From Neisseria lactamica (GTDB taxonomy: Bacteria; Pseudomonadota; Gammaproteobacteria; Burkholderiales; Neisseriaceae), in contig NZ_LR590477.1 in assembly GCF_901482445.1 (NCBI RefSeq), positions 1,240,001 through 1,304,000 on the forward strand: DNA of 64,000 nt, read 5' to 3'. The number at the start of each line of letters is the position of its first letter. Position 1 is the first letter of the stretch. Positions 56,547 to 64,000 of the stretch are shown in pieces. Below the pieces are notes generated by a model that worked only from the letters and a program-made list of their open reading frames with translations, was not told the DNA's origin and ran no database searches. The translations under genes and the position numbers were made by a program.

Positions 56547-57106
56547 ATTCCATTATCTGTTGCAGATATTTTGTAATAGCTGACATTGCGCCTACCAGGA
56601 TATATACCTTCTATATAATCCTTATTTAAATAAAAACTCTTATAAAAATCTGTGTTATCTGTCGGGATTGAAAAAAAGATTTTATCTTTCTCATCAGGTT
56701 TAAATTTGTTATCAATATTAAAAAGAGAATAAGGATTACAATGAGTTTCACATACTAATGGTAAAAATTTATATCTTGGATCATGAAATATTCGATATTT
56801 ATCAGGATCGAAAGATGCTAAAAATTCATCAATATTGGTATCAGATATTTTGTCATCACTAATAAACATCGCTAGAGATGGGCGACCTTGATTTTCCATT
56901 TGTTGATTAGTAAAGGCTATAAATGCTAACTTGCCATTGTCGTCATACCATATAGATTTATAGTTATTGCCTTTGGGAGAATAAATTCTAGCAGCACATA
57001 ACATAGGTCTATCTTTACAGTTGTTATATTGAGTTTCATCAAACTCAACTGCATGGCACAATAAAGGCAATAGAAAAAACAGGGTTATTAATTTATTACT
57101 ATACAT
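56537..57106 (-). CDS. Orphan secreted protein, AT-rich
   Basis: 189 residues. Signal peptide MYSNKLITLFFLLPLLCHA; the mature part is rich in Asn, Asp, Tyr and Lys with five cysteines (NCKDRPMLCAARIY, LVCETHCNPYS). Codon use is clearly more AT-rich than the flanking putA and xth genes, which suggests acquisition. No family recognised; a periplasmic or secreted soluble protein is likely. Confidence 0.65.
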   Translation of the reverse strand: MYSNKLITLFFLLPLLCHAVEFDETQYNNCKDRPMLCAARIYSPKGNNYKSIWYDDNGKLAFIAFTNQQMENQGRPSLAMFISDDKISDTNIDEFLASFDPDKYRIFHDPRYKFLPLVCETHCNPYSLFNIDNKFKPDEKDKIFFSIPTDNTDFYKSFYLNKDYIEGIYPGRRNVSYYKISATDNGIVP

Positions 57107-57121
57107 AAGACGGCTTTCTAT

Positions 57122-57301
57122 TTATTCGATAATAAATCTAGTTTTCAATATTTGATTTTGTTTTGGATTAGTGTACATAATAAATTTTACTGCTCCAAAA
57201 TCTGATATTAAACCTATGGATTTTGTAAATTTTTCAGGAAAATAGGCTGTGTTTGAACAATCCGCCGATTCCGGCTGTTTGCCGGGAAAGGCAATTATTT
57301 T
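57122..57301 (-). pseudogene. Relic of an upstream gene in the AT-rich island
   Basis: An open frame of 59 codons just upstream of the orphan gene on the same strand: starts IIAFPGKQPESADC after an in-frame stop and ends ILKTRFIIE before TAA, 15 bases before the orphan gene. The composition changes from neisserial (first third) to AT-rich (rest). There is no start codon except an internal Met. It looks like the retained 3' end of a lost partner gene. Confidence 0.4.
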
Positions 57302-57379
57302 TCAGTCAGATAGAAAGTTATCCTATTGAATAATTTAAAGATAAAGATGTTTATCAACGCCATATTAAAACACTGCCTT

Positions 57380-58150
57380 TTACCAATCGAATTCCGCCGT
57401 TACGGGCGCGTGGTCGCTCGGACGTTCCAAAGCGCGCGTATCCAAATCGACGCGGACATCCTTCAACGCCTCCGCCATCGCAGGCGACACCAAAATATGG
57501 TCGATACGCAGGCCCAGTTTGCGTTGGAACATCGCGCCGCGATAGTCGAACCATGTGTAAAACGCGCCTTCGGGATGGACTTGGCGCAGGCTGTCGGTCA
57601 ATCCCAAATCCAGCAGGTTTTGAAACCACTGCCGTTCGACGGACGAACAGTGGATTTTTTCATACCATTTTTTAGGGTCGTAACAGTCCGCATCGGCAGG
57701 CGCGATATTGAAATCGCCCAGCAGCACCAGTTTGCCGTAGCGGGTCATTTCGTCGCGGACAAATTCGGTTAACGCGGCAAACCATTGTTCTTTATATTTG
57801 AATTTGGGGCTGTCCAAAGCCTCACCGTTGACGCAATAGACATTGATAACGCGCACGCCGCCGACGGTTGCCGCAATCACGCGCCGTTGCGGATCGTCCG
57901 GCAGGGAGGGCAAACCGAAATGCACGTCTTCCGGCGCGTTGCGGCTGACGATTGCCACGCCGTTGTAGGTTTTCTGCCCGCTCCAAACACAGTGCCAGCC
58001 CATCATCTGCAAGGCGGCTGCGGGAAACTTGTCCTGATCGAGTTTGAGTTCCTGCAAAACCAAAATATCCGGCGGATTGTCGGCAAGCAGGTTTTGCACC
58101 TGCGGCAGCCGCACATTGAGCGAATTGACGTTCCAAGTGGTGATTTTCAT
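57380..58150 (-). CDS. xth: Exonuclease III family DNA repair enzyme (NExo-like)
   Basis: 256 residues. Mg-dependent 3'-5' exonuclease/3'-phosphatase fold: ITTWNVNSLNVRLPQ, LQELKLD, GDFNIAPADAD, LRIDHILVS, RPSDHAPVTAEF. Neisseria has two such enzymes, NApe and NExo. Residue 167 here is His (KIHCSS), which as I recall marks NExo, the one poor in abasic-site cleavage. Confidence 0.92.
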   Translation of the reverse strand: MKITTWNVNSLNVRLPQVQNLLADNPPDILVLQELKLDQDKFPAAALQMMGWHCVWSGQKTYNGVAIVSRNAPEDVHFGLPSLPDDPQRRVIAATVGGVRVINVYCVNGEALDSPKFKYKEQWFAALTEFVRDEMTRYGKLVLLGDFNIAPADADCYDPKKWYEKIHCSSVERQWFQNLLDLGLTDSLRQVHPEGAFYTWFDYRGAMFQRKLGLRIDHILVSPAMAEALKDVRVDLDTRALERPSDHAPVTAEFDW

Positions 58151-58164
58151 AACATTTCCGAAAA

Positions 58165-58190
58165 ATGCCGTCTGAAACGTTCAGACGGCA
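58165..58190 (-). terminator. DUS-pair hairpin between the arsR-type gene and xth
   Basis: Inverted DUS pair with a minimal loop and flanking A/T runs. It follows the regulator's stop codon. Confidence 0.65.
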
Positions 58191-58209
58191 AAAGGAAAGG
58201 ATTTTAACA

Positions 58210-58491
58210 CTATACCGCGCGTTTGTTTGCCAAATCGCGGATTGTCCGCAAAATCTCCGCCGCCTCTTCGGAAACCAGGCGGTATTCGATAATGCGGTGG
58301 TAACGCGTAAAATCCACCAGCCCGCCCGCCCTCAGGCGGTTCAAATGGCCGGAAACGGCGGTGGCCGGCAGGGATAAGGATTTTGCCAATTCGGCGATAT
58401 TGCGTTCGCTGTCCAACAGTTGGATCAGTATCGCCATACGTTCGGGATGCGCCATAAGTTTGAGTATGGTGTGGAGCGGTATTGTGTTCAT
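58210..58491 (-). CDS. ArsR-family winged-helix regulator
   Basis: 93 residues. The whole protein is an HTH_5 domain (LMAHPERMAILIQLLDSERN, ELAKSLSLPATAVSGHLNRL, then a wing with YHRIIEYRLVS). It has no cysteine at all, so no classical thiolate metal site; the signal it senses is unknown. The upstream AT-rich DNA holds a possible operator. Confidence 0.85.
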   Translation of the reverse strand: MNTIPLHTILKLMAHPERMAILIQLLDSERNIAELAKSLSLPATAVSGHLNRLRAGGLVDFTRYHRIIEYRLVSEEAAEILRTIRDLANKRAV

Positions 58492-58542
58492 CGGTATTCC
58501 TAAAACCTTTGCCGCCCGCCAAGCGGATTGACGGGCGACAGA

Positions 58543-58604
58543 TATGGATGATTGTGATTATCTTTATAAATCGTATTATAAATCAAATATTTATGGATGA
58601 TTGT
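58543..58604 (-). promoter_or_regulatory. Candidate operator of the ArsR-type regulator
   Basis: Direct repeats TATGGATGATTGT (58543-58555 and 58592-58604) flank an inverted repeat TTTATAA-N6-TTATAAA (58563-58582), 50-110 bases upstream of the regulator gene. Inferred autoregulatory site. The remaining 58605-58850 shows no gene. Confidence 0.4.
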
Positions 58605-58851
58605 ACAGGATTGTATGTTCCTTTTCCCACTTTTTTTGCAAACAAGCGTAAAGGCGGGCTTTCAGACGGCATAAAACTGCCGCGCCCGTCCTTTTCCCTA
58701 TCCTGCCGATGCGTCGGAATCATCCGTATTATTCAAAAGATACCTTACAAGCGCCGCATACCTTGCCCTGCCGATGCCTCCGCGCTGTCGGGCAAACAAA
58801 ATACCTGCCTGAAATGCTGTTTTTTCTAAAGCATCACGACCTTTACGAAAA

Positions 58852-58881
58852 ATGCCGTCTGAAGAATCTTTCAGACGGCAT
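58852..58881 (-). terminator. DUS-pair hairpin downstream of nadC
   Basis: Inverted 12-base DUS pair with a 6-7 base loop, about 80 bases past the nadC stop, with an A-run on the left that reads as T for nadC. Confidence 0.65.
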
Positions 58882-58961
58882 TCCCTCCCTGAGGCAATAA
58901 CCGGATTACGGTTAAGCGGTTCCTTGCCTGACATATCAGACAGCCGCCCGCACCCTAAAAC

Positions 58962-59843
58962 TCACGCCACGAAATCCAAACCTATGTCCAACGAACGGCT
59001 GCTGTGGGTCAGATAGCCGAGGGCGATGCCGTCCACGCCGGTTTGCGCTACGCGCTTCAGTCGGTCGAAGCCGATGCCGCCCGATGCTTCGCAATAGACG
59101 GTGTGGGGATGGGCGGTTTGCGTGTGGCAGCGGTTTGCCGCTTCTTTCAGGGTTTCGTCGTCCATGTTATCCAGCAAAATCCGTTCCGCGCCCGCTGCGA
59201 TGGCTTCGTCCAGTTGTGCCAACGTGTCCACTTCGATTTCCACGCAGGTCAACGGTCCGACCGCCTGTTTTGCCTGCTGCACGGCTTGGGCAATGTTGTC
59301 GCAATAGGCGAGGTGGTTGTCTTTGATGAGTACGGCATCGTCCAAACCCATGCGGTGGTTCACGCCGCCGCCCGCCCTGACGGCGTATTTTTGCAGGACG
59401 CGCAGCAGGGGGATGGTTTTGCGGCTGCACACGATATCTGTACCGTATTCGGCGATTTCGGCAACGGCACGCGCGGTGGCGGTGGCGATGCCGCTCAAGT
59501 GCGTGAGGTAGTTGAGCGCGGTGCGTTCGGCGGCGAGCAGTGCGCGTGCGTTGCCTTCGACGGCGGCAAGCGACTGACCTGCGCGGACGGCTTGCCCGTC
59601 TCGGATTTCGGCTTGGAAGCGGACGCACGGATCCATTGTCTGAAAGGCGAGGCGCGCCAAGTCCATGCCGGCGATAACACCGTCTTCGCGGCTGACGAGG
59701 AAGAATTTGGCGGTTTTATCGGGGGCGATGACGGCGGCGGACGTAATGTCGCCGCGCCTGCCCAAGTCTTCGCTCAAGGCTTGTTCGACTATGGGGCGCA
59801 ACAGGGTGTCGGGCAGGGAAAAGAGGGTGTTTTCAGACGGCAT
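58962..59843 (-). CDS. nadC: Nicotinate-nucleotide pyrophosphorylase
   Basis: 293 residues. Turns quinolinate and PRPP into nicotinate mononucleotide. Start MPSENTLFSL, in which the ATG belongs to a DUS and is preceded by GGAAACCTC. SRKTIPLLRVLQKYAVRAGG, HRMGLDDAVLIKDNHL and VEIEVDTLAQL are present. Longer in-frame upstream codons are not conserved. Confidence 0.96.
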   Translation of the reverse strand: MPSENTLFSLPDTLLRPIVEQALSEDLGRRGDITSAAVIAPDKTAKFFLVSREDGVIAGMDLARLAFQTMDPCVRFQAEIRDGQAVRAGQSLAAVEGNARALLAAERTALNYLTHLSGIATATARAVAEIAEYGTDIVCSRKTIPLLRVLQKYAVRAGGGVNHRMGLDDAVLIKDNHLAYCDNIAQAVQQAKQAVGPLTCVEIEVDTLAQLDEAIAAGAERILLDNMDDETLKEAANRCHTQTAHPHTVYCEASGGIGFDRLKRVAQTGVDGIALGYLTHSSRSLDIGLDFVA

Positions 59844-59899
59844 GAGGTTTCCTTTGTCGAAAAAGATTGATGTTGCACCGATGGGGCAAAACTTCATTT

Positions 59900-60055
59900 T
59901 ATAGTGGATTAACTTTAAACCAGTACGGCGTTGCCTCGCCTTAGCTCAAAGAGAACGATTCTCTAAGGTGCTCAAGCACCAAGTGAATCGGTTCCGTACT
60001 ATCTGTACTGTCTGCGGCTTCGTCACCTTGTCCTGATTTTTGTTAATCCACTATA
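59900..60055. mobile_element. Correia element upstream of nadC
   Basis: About 156 bases with TATAGTGGATTAAC ends. The left inner end (TTTAAAC) and the right inner end (TTTTTGTTAAT) belong to different end subtypes. It lies between nadC and the Nudix-type regulator. Confidence 0.93.
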
Positions 60056-60072
60056 GGTCGTCTGAAAACGGG

Positions 60073-61011
60073 CTAACGGCTGCCCAGCGGCAGTCCGATG
60101 TCCGAAATCAGCCTGTCGGGCAGGACGTCGTCGCGGAAGCGGTAAAGCTGCGCAGGACGGCCTTTGCTGCCCGATACGCCGGCATCCGACGGCTCGATAA
60201 GGTTTTGCTGCTGAATCTGGCGGCGGAAGTTTTGCTTGTGCAGCAATCTGCCGCTGATGGCTTCGATGCTGTTTTGCAGTTGCAGCAACGTGAATTCGGG
60301 CGGCATCAGTTCGAAAATCACGGGGCGGTATTTGATTTTGGCGCGCAGGCGGGACAGGGCGGTTGCCAGCACGCGGCGATGGTCGTGACGCATGGGCTGC
60401 CCCGTGAACGCGAAGTCGAAGTTTGCCTGCGGCTCGGCGGCTTCCGCTATCAGACCGCTTTCATACAGCATTTCATAGCGTTGCAAAACGTATTCTTCCG
60501 ACCAGTTTTCCGGTTCGACCCCCCAGCACAAATGAATGCGCTTGAGCCGCTTTTGGCGGACTTCCTCCGTGTCCGCCGAGTTTGCCCAAATGCGCAGTCG
60601 GCTGACGACGGCATCGCGCTGCCCGCCGTCGGTGCGCAAGTCTTCCCACGGGAAATAGCCGTAGCAGTCCAGCCATTTCGCGTCGGGATGCAGGATGCTG
60701 TCGGCTGCCTCGCGCACCAGCCCCAAATAGCTGACGTACAAGACGGGCATGCCGTGTTCGTTGCGGCGGTGGGTATCGACAAAGGTGTAAAGCTGTTCCA
60801 CATAGCCCATAGGCTGCGAAGTCTGCTTGGCGATCCACAGCTTCACGCCTGCCTGCAGGGAATTGCGCAGGGGGGAGAGCGGGCCGTTGGGCAGGAGCGT
60901 GCCTTGGGCGACGGTCAACACCCGCAGGCCGCCGTCGGTAACGGCAATCAATACGGGAACCAGCTCGACGATGCTTTGCGGCGGGGCTTCGGCTTCGGGG
61001 TAGGTGTCCAT
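60073..61011 (-). CDS. Nudix-fold NAD biosynthesis regulator (NrtR/NadQ-like)
   Basis: 312 residues from MDTYPEAEAP. The N-terminal part (VPVLIAVTDGGLRVLTV to GYVEQLYTFVD) is a Nudix-like fold without a complete catalytic Nudix box. The C-terminal part (FTLLQLQNSIEAISGRLLHK, NFRRQIQQQNLIEPSD) is the winged helix found in NrtR-type regulators. It sits between nadC and nadA, which fits a repressor of NAD synthesis. A palindrome over the nadA promoter is its likely site. Confidence 0.8.
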   Translation of the reverse strand: MDTYPEAEAPPQSIVELVPVLIAVTDGGLRVLTVAQGTLLPNGPLSPLRNSLQAGVKLWIAKQTSQPMGYVEQLYTFVDTHRRNEHGMPVLYVSYLGLVREAADSILHPDAKWLDCYGYFPWEDLRTDGGQRDAVVSRLRIWANSADTEEVRQKRLKRIHLCWGVEPENWSEEYVLQRYEMLYESGLIAEAAEPQANFDFAFTGQPMRHDHRRVLATALSRLRAKIKYRPVIFELMPPEFTLLQLQNSIEAISGRLLHKQNFRRQIQQQNLIEPSDAGVSGSKGRPAQLYRFRDDVLPDRLISDIGLPLGSR

Positions 61012-61045
61012 GCTCGGCTTTCTGCGGGTGGGAAAGGCTTTATTG

Positions 61046-61200
61046 TATAGTGAATTAACAAAAATCAGGACAAGGCGACGAAGCCGCAGACAGTACAAGC
61101 AGTACGGAACCGATTCACTTGGTGCTTCAGCACCTTAGAGAATCGTTCTCTTTGAGCTAAGGCGAGGCAACGCCGTACCGGTTTTTGTTAATCCACTATA
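61046..61200. mobile_element. Correia element between the regulator and nadA
   Basis: 155 bases; left end TATAGTGAATTAAC has one substitution, right end intact. Ends 74 bases before the nadA operator. Confidence 0.94.
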
Positions 61201-61268
61201 AACCAAAGCGGCTTGTCGGAACAAGCAGGTCGGTTTTGCGGTATCGCAAACCTGTTTTCAGACGACCT

Positions 61269-61296
61269 TGCATATTATACTCAAGTTGAGCATAAT
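61269..61296 (+). promoter_or_regulatory. nadA promoter overlapped by a 23-bp palindrome
   Basis: TTGCAT, 16 bases, CATAAT forms a plausible promoter. From 61274 to 61296 runs an inverted repeat with arms ATTAT-x-CTCAA and TTGAG-x-ATAAT around a central base; only the x pair fails to match. It covers the spacer and -10. Likely operator of the NadQ-like regulator. Confidence 0.65.
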
Positions 61297-61364
61297 GTAA
61301 AAACAGTTTGAAAAGCAGACGGCAAACCTTCATGCCGTCTGAAAAACAGCTACAAGGAAACATC

Positions 61365-62477
61365 ATGCAAACCGCCGCCCGCCGCTCGTTCGATTACGAT
61401 ATGCCCCTCATCCAAACCCCGACTTCCGCCTGCCAAATCCGTCAGGCGTGGGCAAAGGTTGCCGACACGCCTGACCGCGAGACGGCAGGCCGTCTGAAAG
61501 ACGAAATCAAGGCTTTGCTGAAGGAGAAAAACGCGGTCTTGGTGGCGCATTATTACGTTGATCCGCTGATTCAGGATTTGGCTTTGGAGACGGGCGGATG
61601 CGTGGGCGATTCGCTGGAAATGGCGCGCTTCGGCGCGGAACACGAAGCCGATACATTGGTGGTGGCGGGCGTGCGCTTCATGGGAGAGAGCGCGAAAATC
61701 CTCTGCCCTGAAAAAACGGTGCTGATGCCTGATTTGGAGGCGGAATGTTCTTTAGATTTGGGTTGCCCGGAAGAAGCGTTTTCAGCGTTTTGCGACCAAC
61801 ACCCCGACCGCACGGTAGTGGTGTACGCCAACACTTCCGCCGCCGTGAAAGCGCGTGCCGACTGGGTGGTAACGTCTTCAGTGGCGTTGGAAATCGTATC
61901 GTATTTGAAATCACGCGGCGAGAAGCTGATTTGGGGACCCGACCGCCACCTCGGCGACTACATCCGCCGCGAAACGGGCGCGGATATGCTGCTGTGGCAG
62001 GGTTCGTGCATCGTCCATAACGAATTCAAAGGGCAGGAATTGGCGGCGTTGAAGGCGGAACATCCCGACGCGGTGGTGCTGGTTCATCCCGAATCGCCGC
62101 AAAGCGTCATCGAACTGGGCGACGTGGTCGGCTCGACCAGCAAACTGCTGAAAGCCGCCGTATCGCGCCCCGAAAAAAAATTCATCGTGGCGACCGATTT
62201 GGGCATCCTGCACGAAATGCAAAAGCAGGCGCCCGACAAAGAATTTATCGCCGCACCGACGGCGGGCAACGGCGGAAGCTGCAAAAGCTGCGCGTTCTGT
62301 CCGTGGATGGCGATGAATTCGCTGGGCGGCATCAAATACGCCCTGACAAGCGGACGTAACGAAATCCTGTTGGACAGAAAGCTGGGCGAAGCCGCCAAAC
62401 TGCCTTTGCAGCGTATGCTCGACTTCGCGGCAGGGCTGAAGAAAAAAGATGTGTTCAACGGCATGGGCCCCGCCTGA
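61365..62477 (+). CDS. nadA: Quinolinate synthase A
   Basis: 370 residues from [10 protein letters not shown], ribosome site AAGGAAACATC. A [4Fe-4S] enzyme condensing iminoaspartate with dihydroxyacetone phosphate. Motifs [25 protein letters not shown], and cluster cysteines in DLEAECSLD and [11 protein letters not shown] are present. An in-frame DUS start 14 codons upstream ([10 protein letters not shown]) is possible but not conserved. Not to be confused with the meningococcal adhesin also called NadA. Confidence 0.96.
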   Translation: MQTAARRSFDYDMPLIQTPTSACQIRQAWAKVADTPDRETAGRLKDEIKALLKEKNAVLVAHYYVDPLIQDLALETGGCVGDSLEMARFGAEHEADTLVVAGVRFMGESAKILCPEKTVLMPDLEAECSLDLGCPEEAFSAFCDQHPDRTVVVYANTSAAVKARADWVVTSSVALEIVSYLKSRGEKLIWGPDRHLGDYIRRETGADMLLWQGSCIVHNEFKGQELAALKAEHPDAVVLVHPESPQSVIELGDVVGSTSKLLKAAVSRPEKKFIVATDLGILHEMQKQAPDKEFIAAPTAGNGGSCKSCAFCPWMAMNSLGGIKYALTSGRNEILLDRKLGEAAKLPLQRMLDFAAGLKKKDVFNGMGPA

Positions 62478-62528
62478 TTTGCCGTCTATATTGCCGTTTC
62501 AGACGACCTCTCAAACAAGGACAACACC

Positions 62529-64000
62529 ATGCAAACCGATTGCGACGTATTGATTGCCGGAAACGGGCTGGCGGCACTGACGCTCGCCCTGTCGCTGCCT
62601 GAATCGTTCCGCATCGTCATTTTGTGCAAAAACCGGCTGGACGACACTGCCAGCCGTCATGCGCAAGGCGGGATTGCGGCGGCGTGGTCGGGAGAGGACG
62701 ATATCGAAAAACACGTTGCCGATACTTTGGAAGCGGGCGCGGGTTTGTGCGACGAAGCCGCCGTCCGCACCATCCTGTCGCAGGGCAAACCGGCAATCGA
62801 ATGGCTGTTGACGCAGGGCGTAGCGTTCGACCAAAATAATAACGACTTGCACCTGACGCGCGAAGGCGGGCACACCTGCCGCCGAATCGCCCACGTCGCC
62901 GACTACACGGGCGAAGCCGTCATGCAGAGCCTGATTGCCCAAATACGCCGCCGCCCGAACATCCGAGTTTGCGAGCGGCAGATGGCGTTGGACATCCAAA
63001 CCGAATCAGGCGCGGCGTGCGGGCTGACCGTCCTCAACCGCCAAACGCAAGAAACCTACCGCATCCGCACCCGCCATACCGTACTCGCAGGCGGCGGCTT
63101 GGGACAGATTTACGCCGCCACCACCACGCCGCCCGAATGCACGGGCGACGCCATCGCCATGGCGATACGCGCAGGCTGCGCAGTCGAAAACCTCGAATTT
63201 ATCCAATTTCACCCCACAGGCTTGGCAAGGCCGTCTGAAAACGGCCGCACCTTCCTGATTTCCGAAGCCGTGCGCGGCGAAGGCGGCATCCTGACCAACC
63301 AAGCGGGCGAACGGTTTATGCCGCATTACGACCGCCGCGCCGAACTCGCGCCGCGCGACATCGTTGCCCGCACCATCGCCGCCGAAATCGCCAAACAAAC
63401 GCAAGACTTCGTCTCGCTCGACATCAGCCGCCAATCCGCAGCGTTCGTCCGTCAGCATTTCCCGTCCATCCATCGGCACTGCCTGTCCCAATGCGGTTTG
63501 GACATTACGCGCCAAGCCATCCCCGTCCGCCCCGTGCAGCACTACACCTGCGGCGGCATCCAAACCGACCCCTGCGGCAGAACTTCCCTGCCGCAGCTCT
63601 ACGCCTTAGGCGAAACCGCCTGCACCGGCTTGCACGGAGCCAACCGCCTCGCCAGCAACTCCCTGCTCGAATGTGTCGTTACCGCCAAACTTGCCGCCCA
63701 AACCATCGCAGACGGACAAGCATTCCAAACCGCACCGCCCAAAAGGCCGTCTGAACACCCCTCCGCCGAAGCAGGCATCTTTTCAGACGGCATCCAAAGC
63801 GCATTCAGCCGCCCCGTCCTGCAAGCGTTCAACCAACGCCATTTGGGCATCCTCCGCAACGATACCGGCCTGCGCCGCGCCATCGCCCAACTGTGGCTTT
63901 GGAAGCAAAACCAAGCCGAACCGCACACCGCGTCCGAATACGAAAACCGCAACCTGCTCGAATGCAGCCTCGCCGTCGCCCAAGCCGCATACGCAAGGCG
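62529..64000 (+). CDS. nadB: L-aspartate oxidase (3' end outside window)
   Basis: 490 codons are present with no stop before the window ends. FAD enzyme making iminoaspartate for Nad[17 protein letters not shown] (dinucleotide fold), [21 protein letters not shown], and [14 protein letters not shown] with [15 protein letters not shown] are family signatures. Ribosome site AAGGACAACACC. Several DUS copies lie inside the gene, two read as RPSE. Follows nadA by 51 bases, so same operon. Confidence 0.96.
   Translation, partial: MQTDCDVLIAGNGLAALTLALSLPESFRIVILCKNRLDDTASRHAQGGIAAAWSGEDDIEKHVADTLEAGAGLCDEAAVRTILSQGKPAIEWLLTQGVAFDQNNNDLHLTREGGHTCRRIAHVADYTGEAVMQSLIAQIRRRPNIRVCERQMALDIQTESGAACGLTVLNRQTQETYRIRTRHTVLAGGGLGQIYAATTTPPECTGDAIAMAIRAGCAVENLEFIQFHPTGLARPSENGRTFLISEAVRGEGGILTNQAGERFMPHYDRRAELAPRDIVARTIAAEIAKQTQDFVSLDISRQSAAFVRQHFPSIHRHCLSQCGLDITRQAIPVRPVQHYTCGGIQTDPCGRTSLPQLYALGETACTGLHGANRLASNSLLECVVTAKLAAQTIADGQAFQTAPPKRPSEHPSAEAGIFSDGIQSAFSRPVLQAFNQRHLGILRNDTGLRRAIAQLWLWKQNQAEPHTASEYENRNLLECSLAVAQAAYAR

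Overview
The window comes from a Neisseria chromosome. The 12-base DNA uptake sequence (DUS) ATGCCGTCTGAA is scattered throughout, often as inverted pairs at gene ends. There are five Correia elements (CREE) and several dRS3 repeats, the transferrin receptor pair tbpB-tbpA, and the neisserial form of the division/cell-wall (dcw) cluster. This uptake-sequence dialect fits the N. meningitidis / N. gonorrhoeae / N. lactamica group; I cannot fix the species from sequence alone.

Layout. 1-2.5 kb: 5' end of tbpA, and tbpB with a Fur-like site (minus strand). 2.5-4.7 kb: repeats, a gene relic, a class II Fic protein and a tiny ORF. 4.8-14.5 kb: housekeeping genes murI, tsaE-amiC, an RNA methyltransferase, a mutT/acpS/pdxJ/recO/pheA run and a Bcr/CflA exporter. 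14.6-15.5 kb: a Correia element, then a 12-bp tandem array directly upstream of an Opa/NspA-like outer-membrane protein. 15.9-23.1 kb: EamA exporter, nitrilase-like amidase, tyrA, a nitric-oxide-linked group (nnrS, hemerythrin, nsrR), yciO and a purine permease.

23.3-43.4 kb is the dcw cluster on the minus strand: mraZ, rsmH, ftsL, penA, murE, X, murF, Y, mraY, Z, murD, ftsW, murG, murC, ddlB, ftsQ, ftsA, ftsZ. X, Y and Z are not standard dcw genes. X is a zinc-ribbon protein with a Card1/DUF1887-like PD-(D/E)XK nuclease domain, Y a 60-residue membrane peptide, Z an eight-repeat Sel1 protein. A promoter and four 10-bp-spaced MraZ-type boxes lie upstream of mraZ.

43.7-50.3 kb: midA-like methyltransferase, tRNA-Met and tRNA-Ala with promoter and terminator, a small membrane protein, uppP, dsbA, a SPOR protein, comM and ubiK. 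50.8-56.2 kb: proline use (putP, putA). 56.2-57.3 kb: an AT-rich island with an orphan secreted protein and a gene relic. 57.4-58.5 kb: exonuclease III and an ArsR-type regulator. 59-64 kb: NAD synthesis (nadC, a Nudix-type regulator, nadA, nadB), with a near-perfect palindrome over the nadA promoter.

Most notable: the nuclease-like gene sitting between murE and murF, where the competence gene dca is reported in pathogenic Neisseria; and the 12-bp array in the leader of the Opa-like gene.
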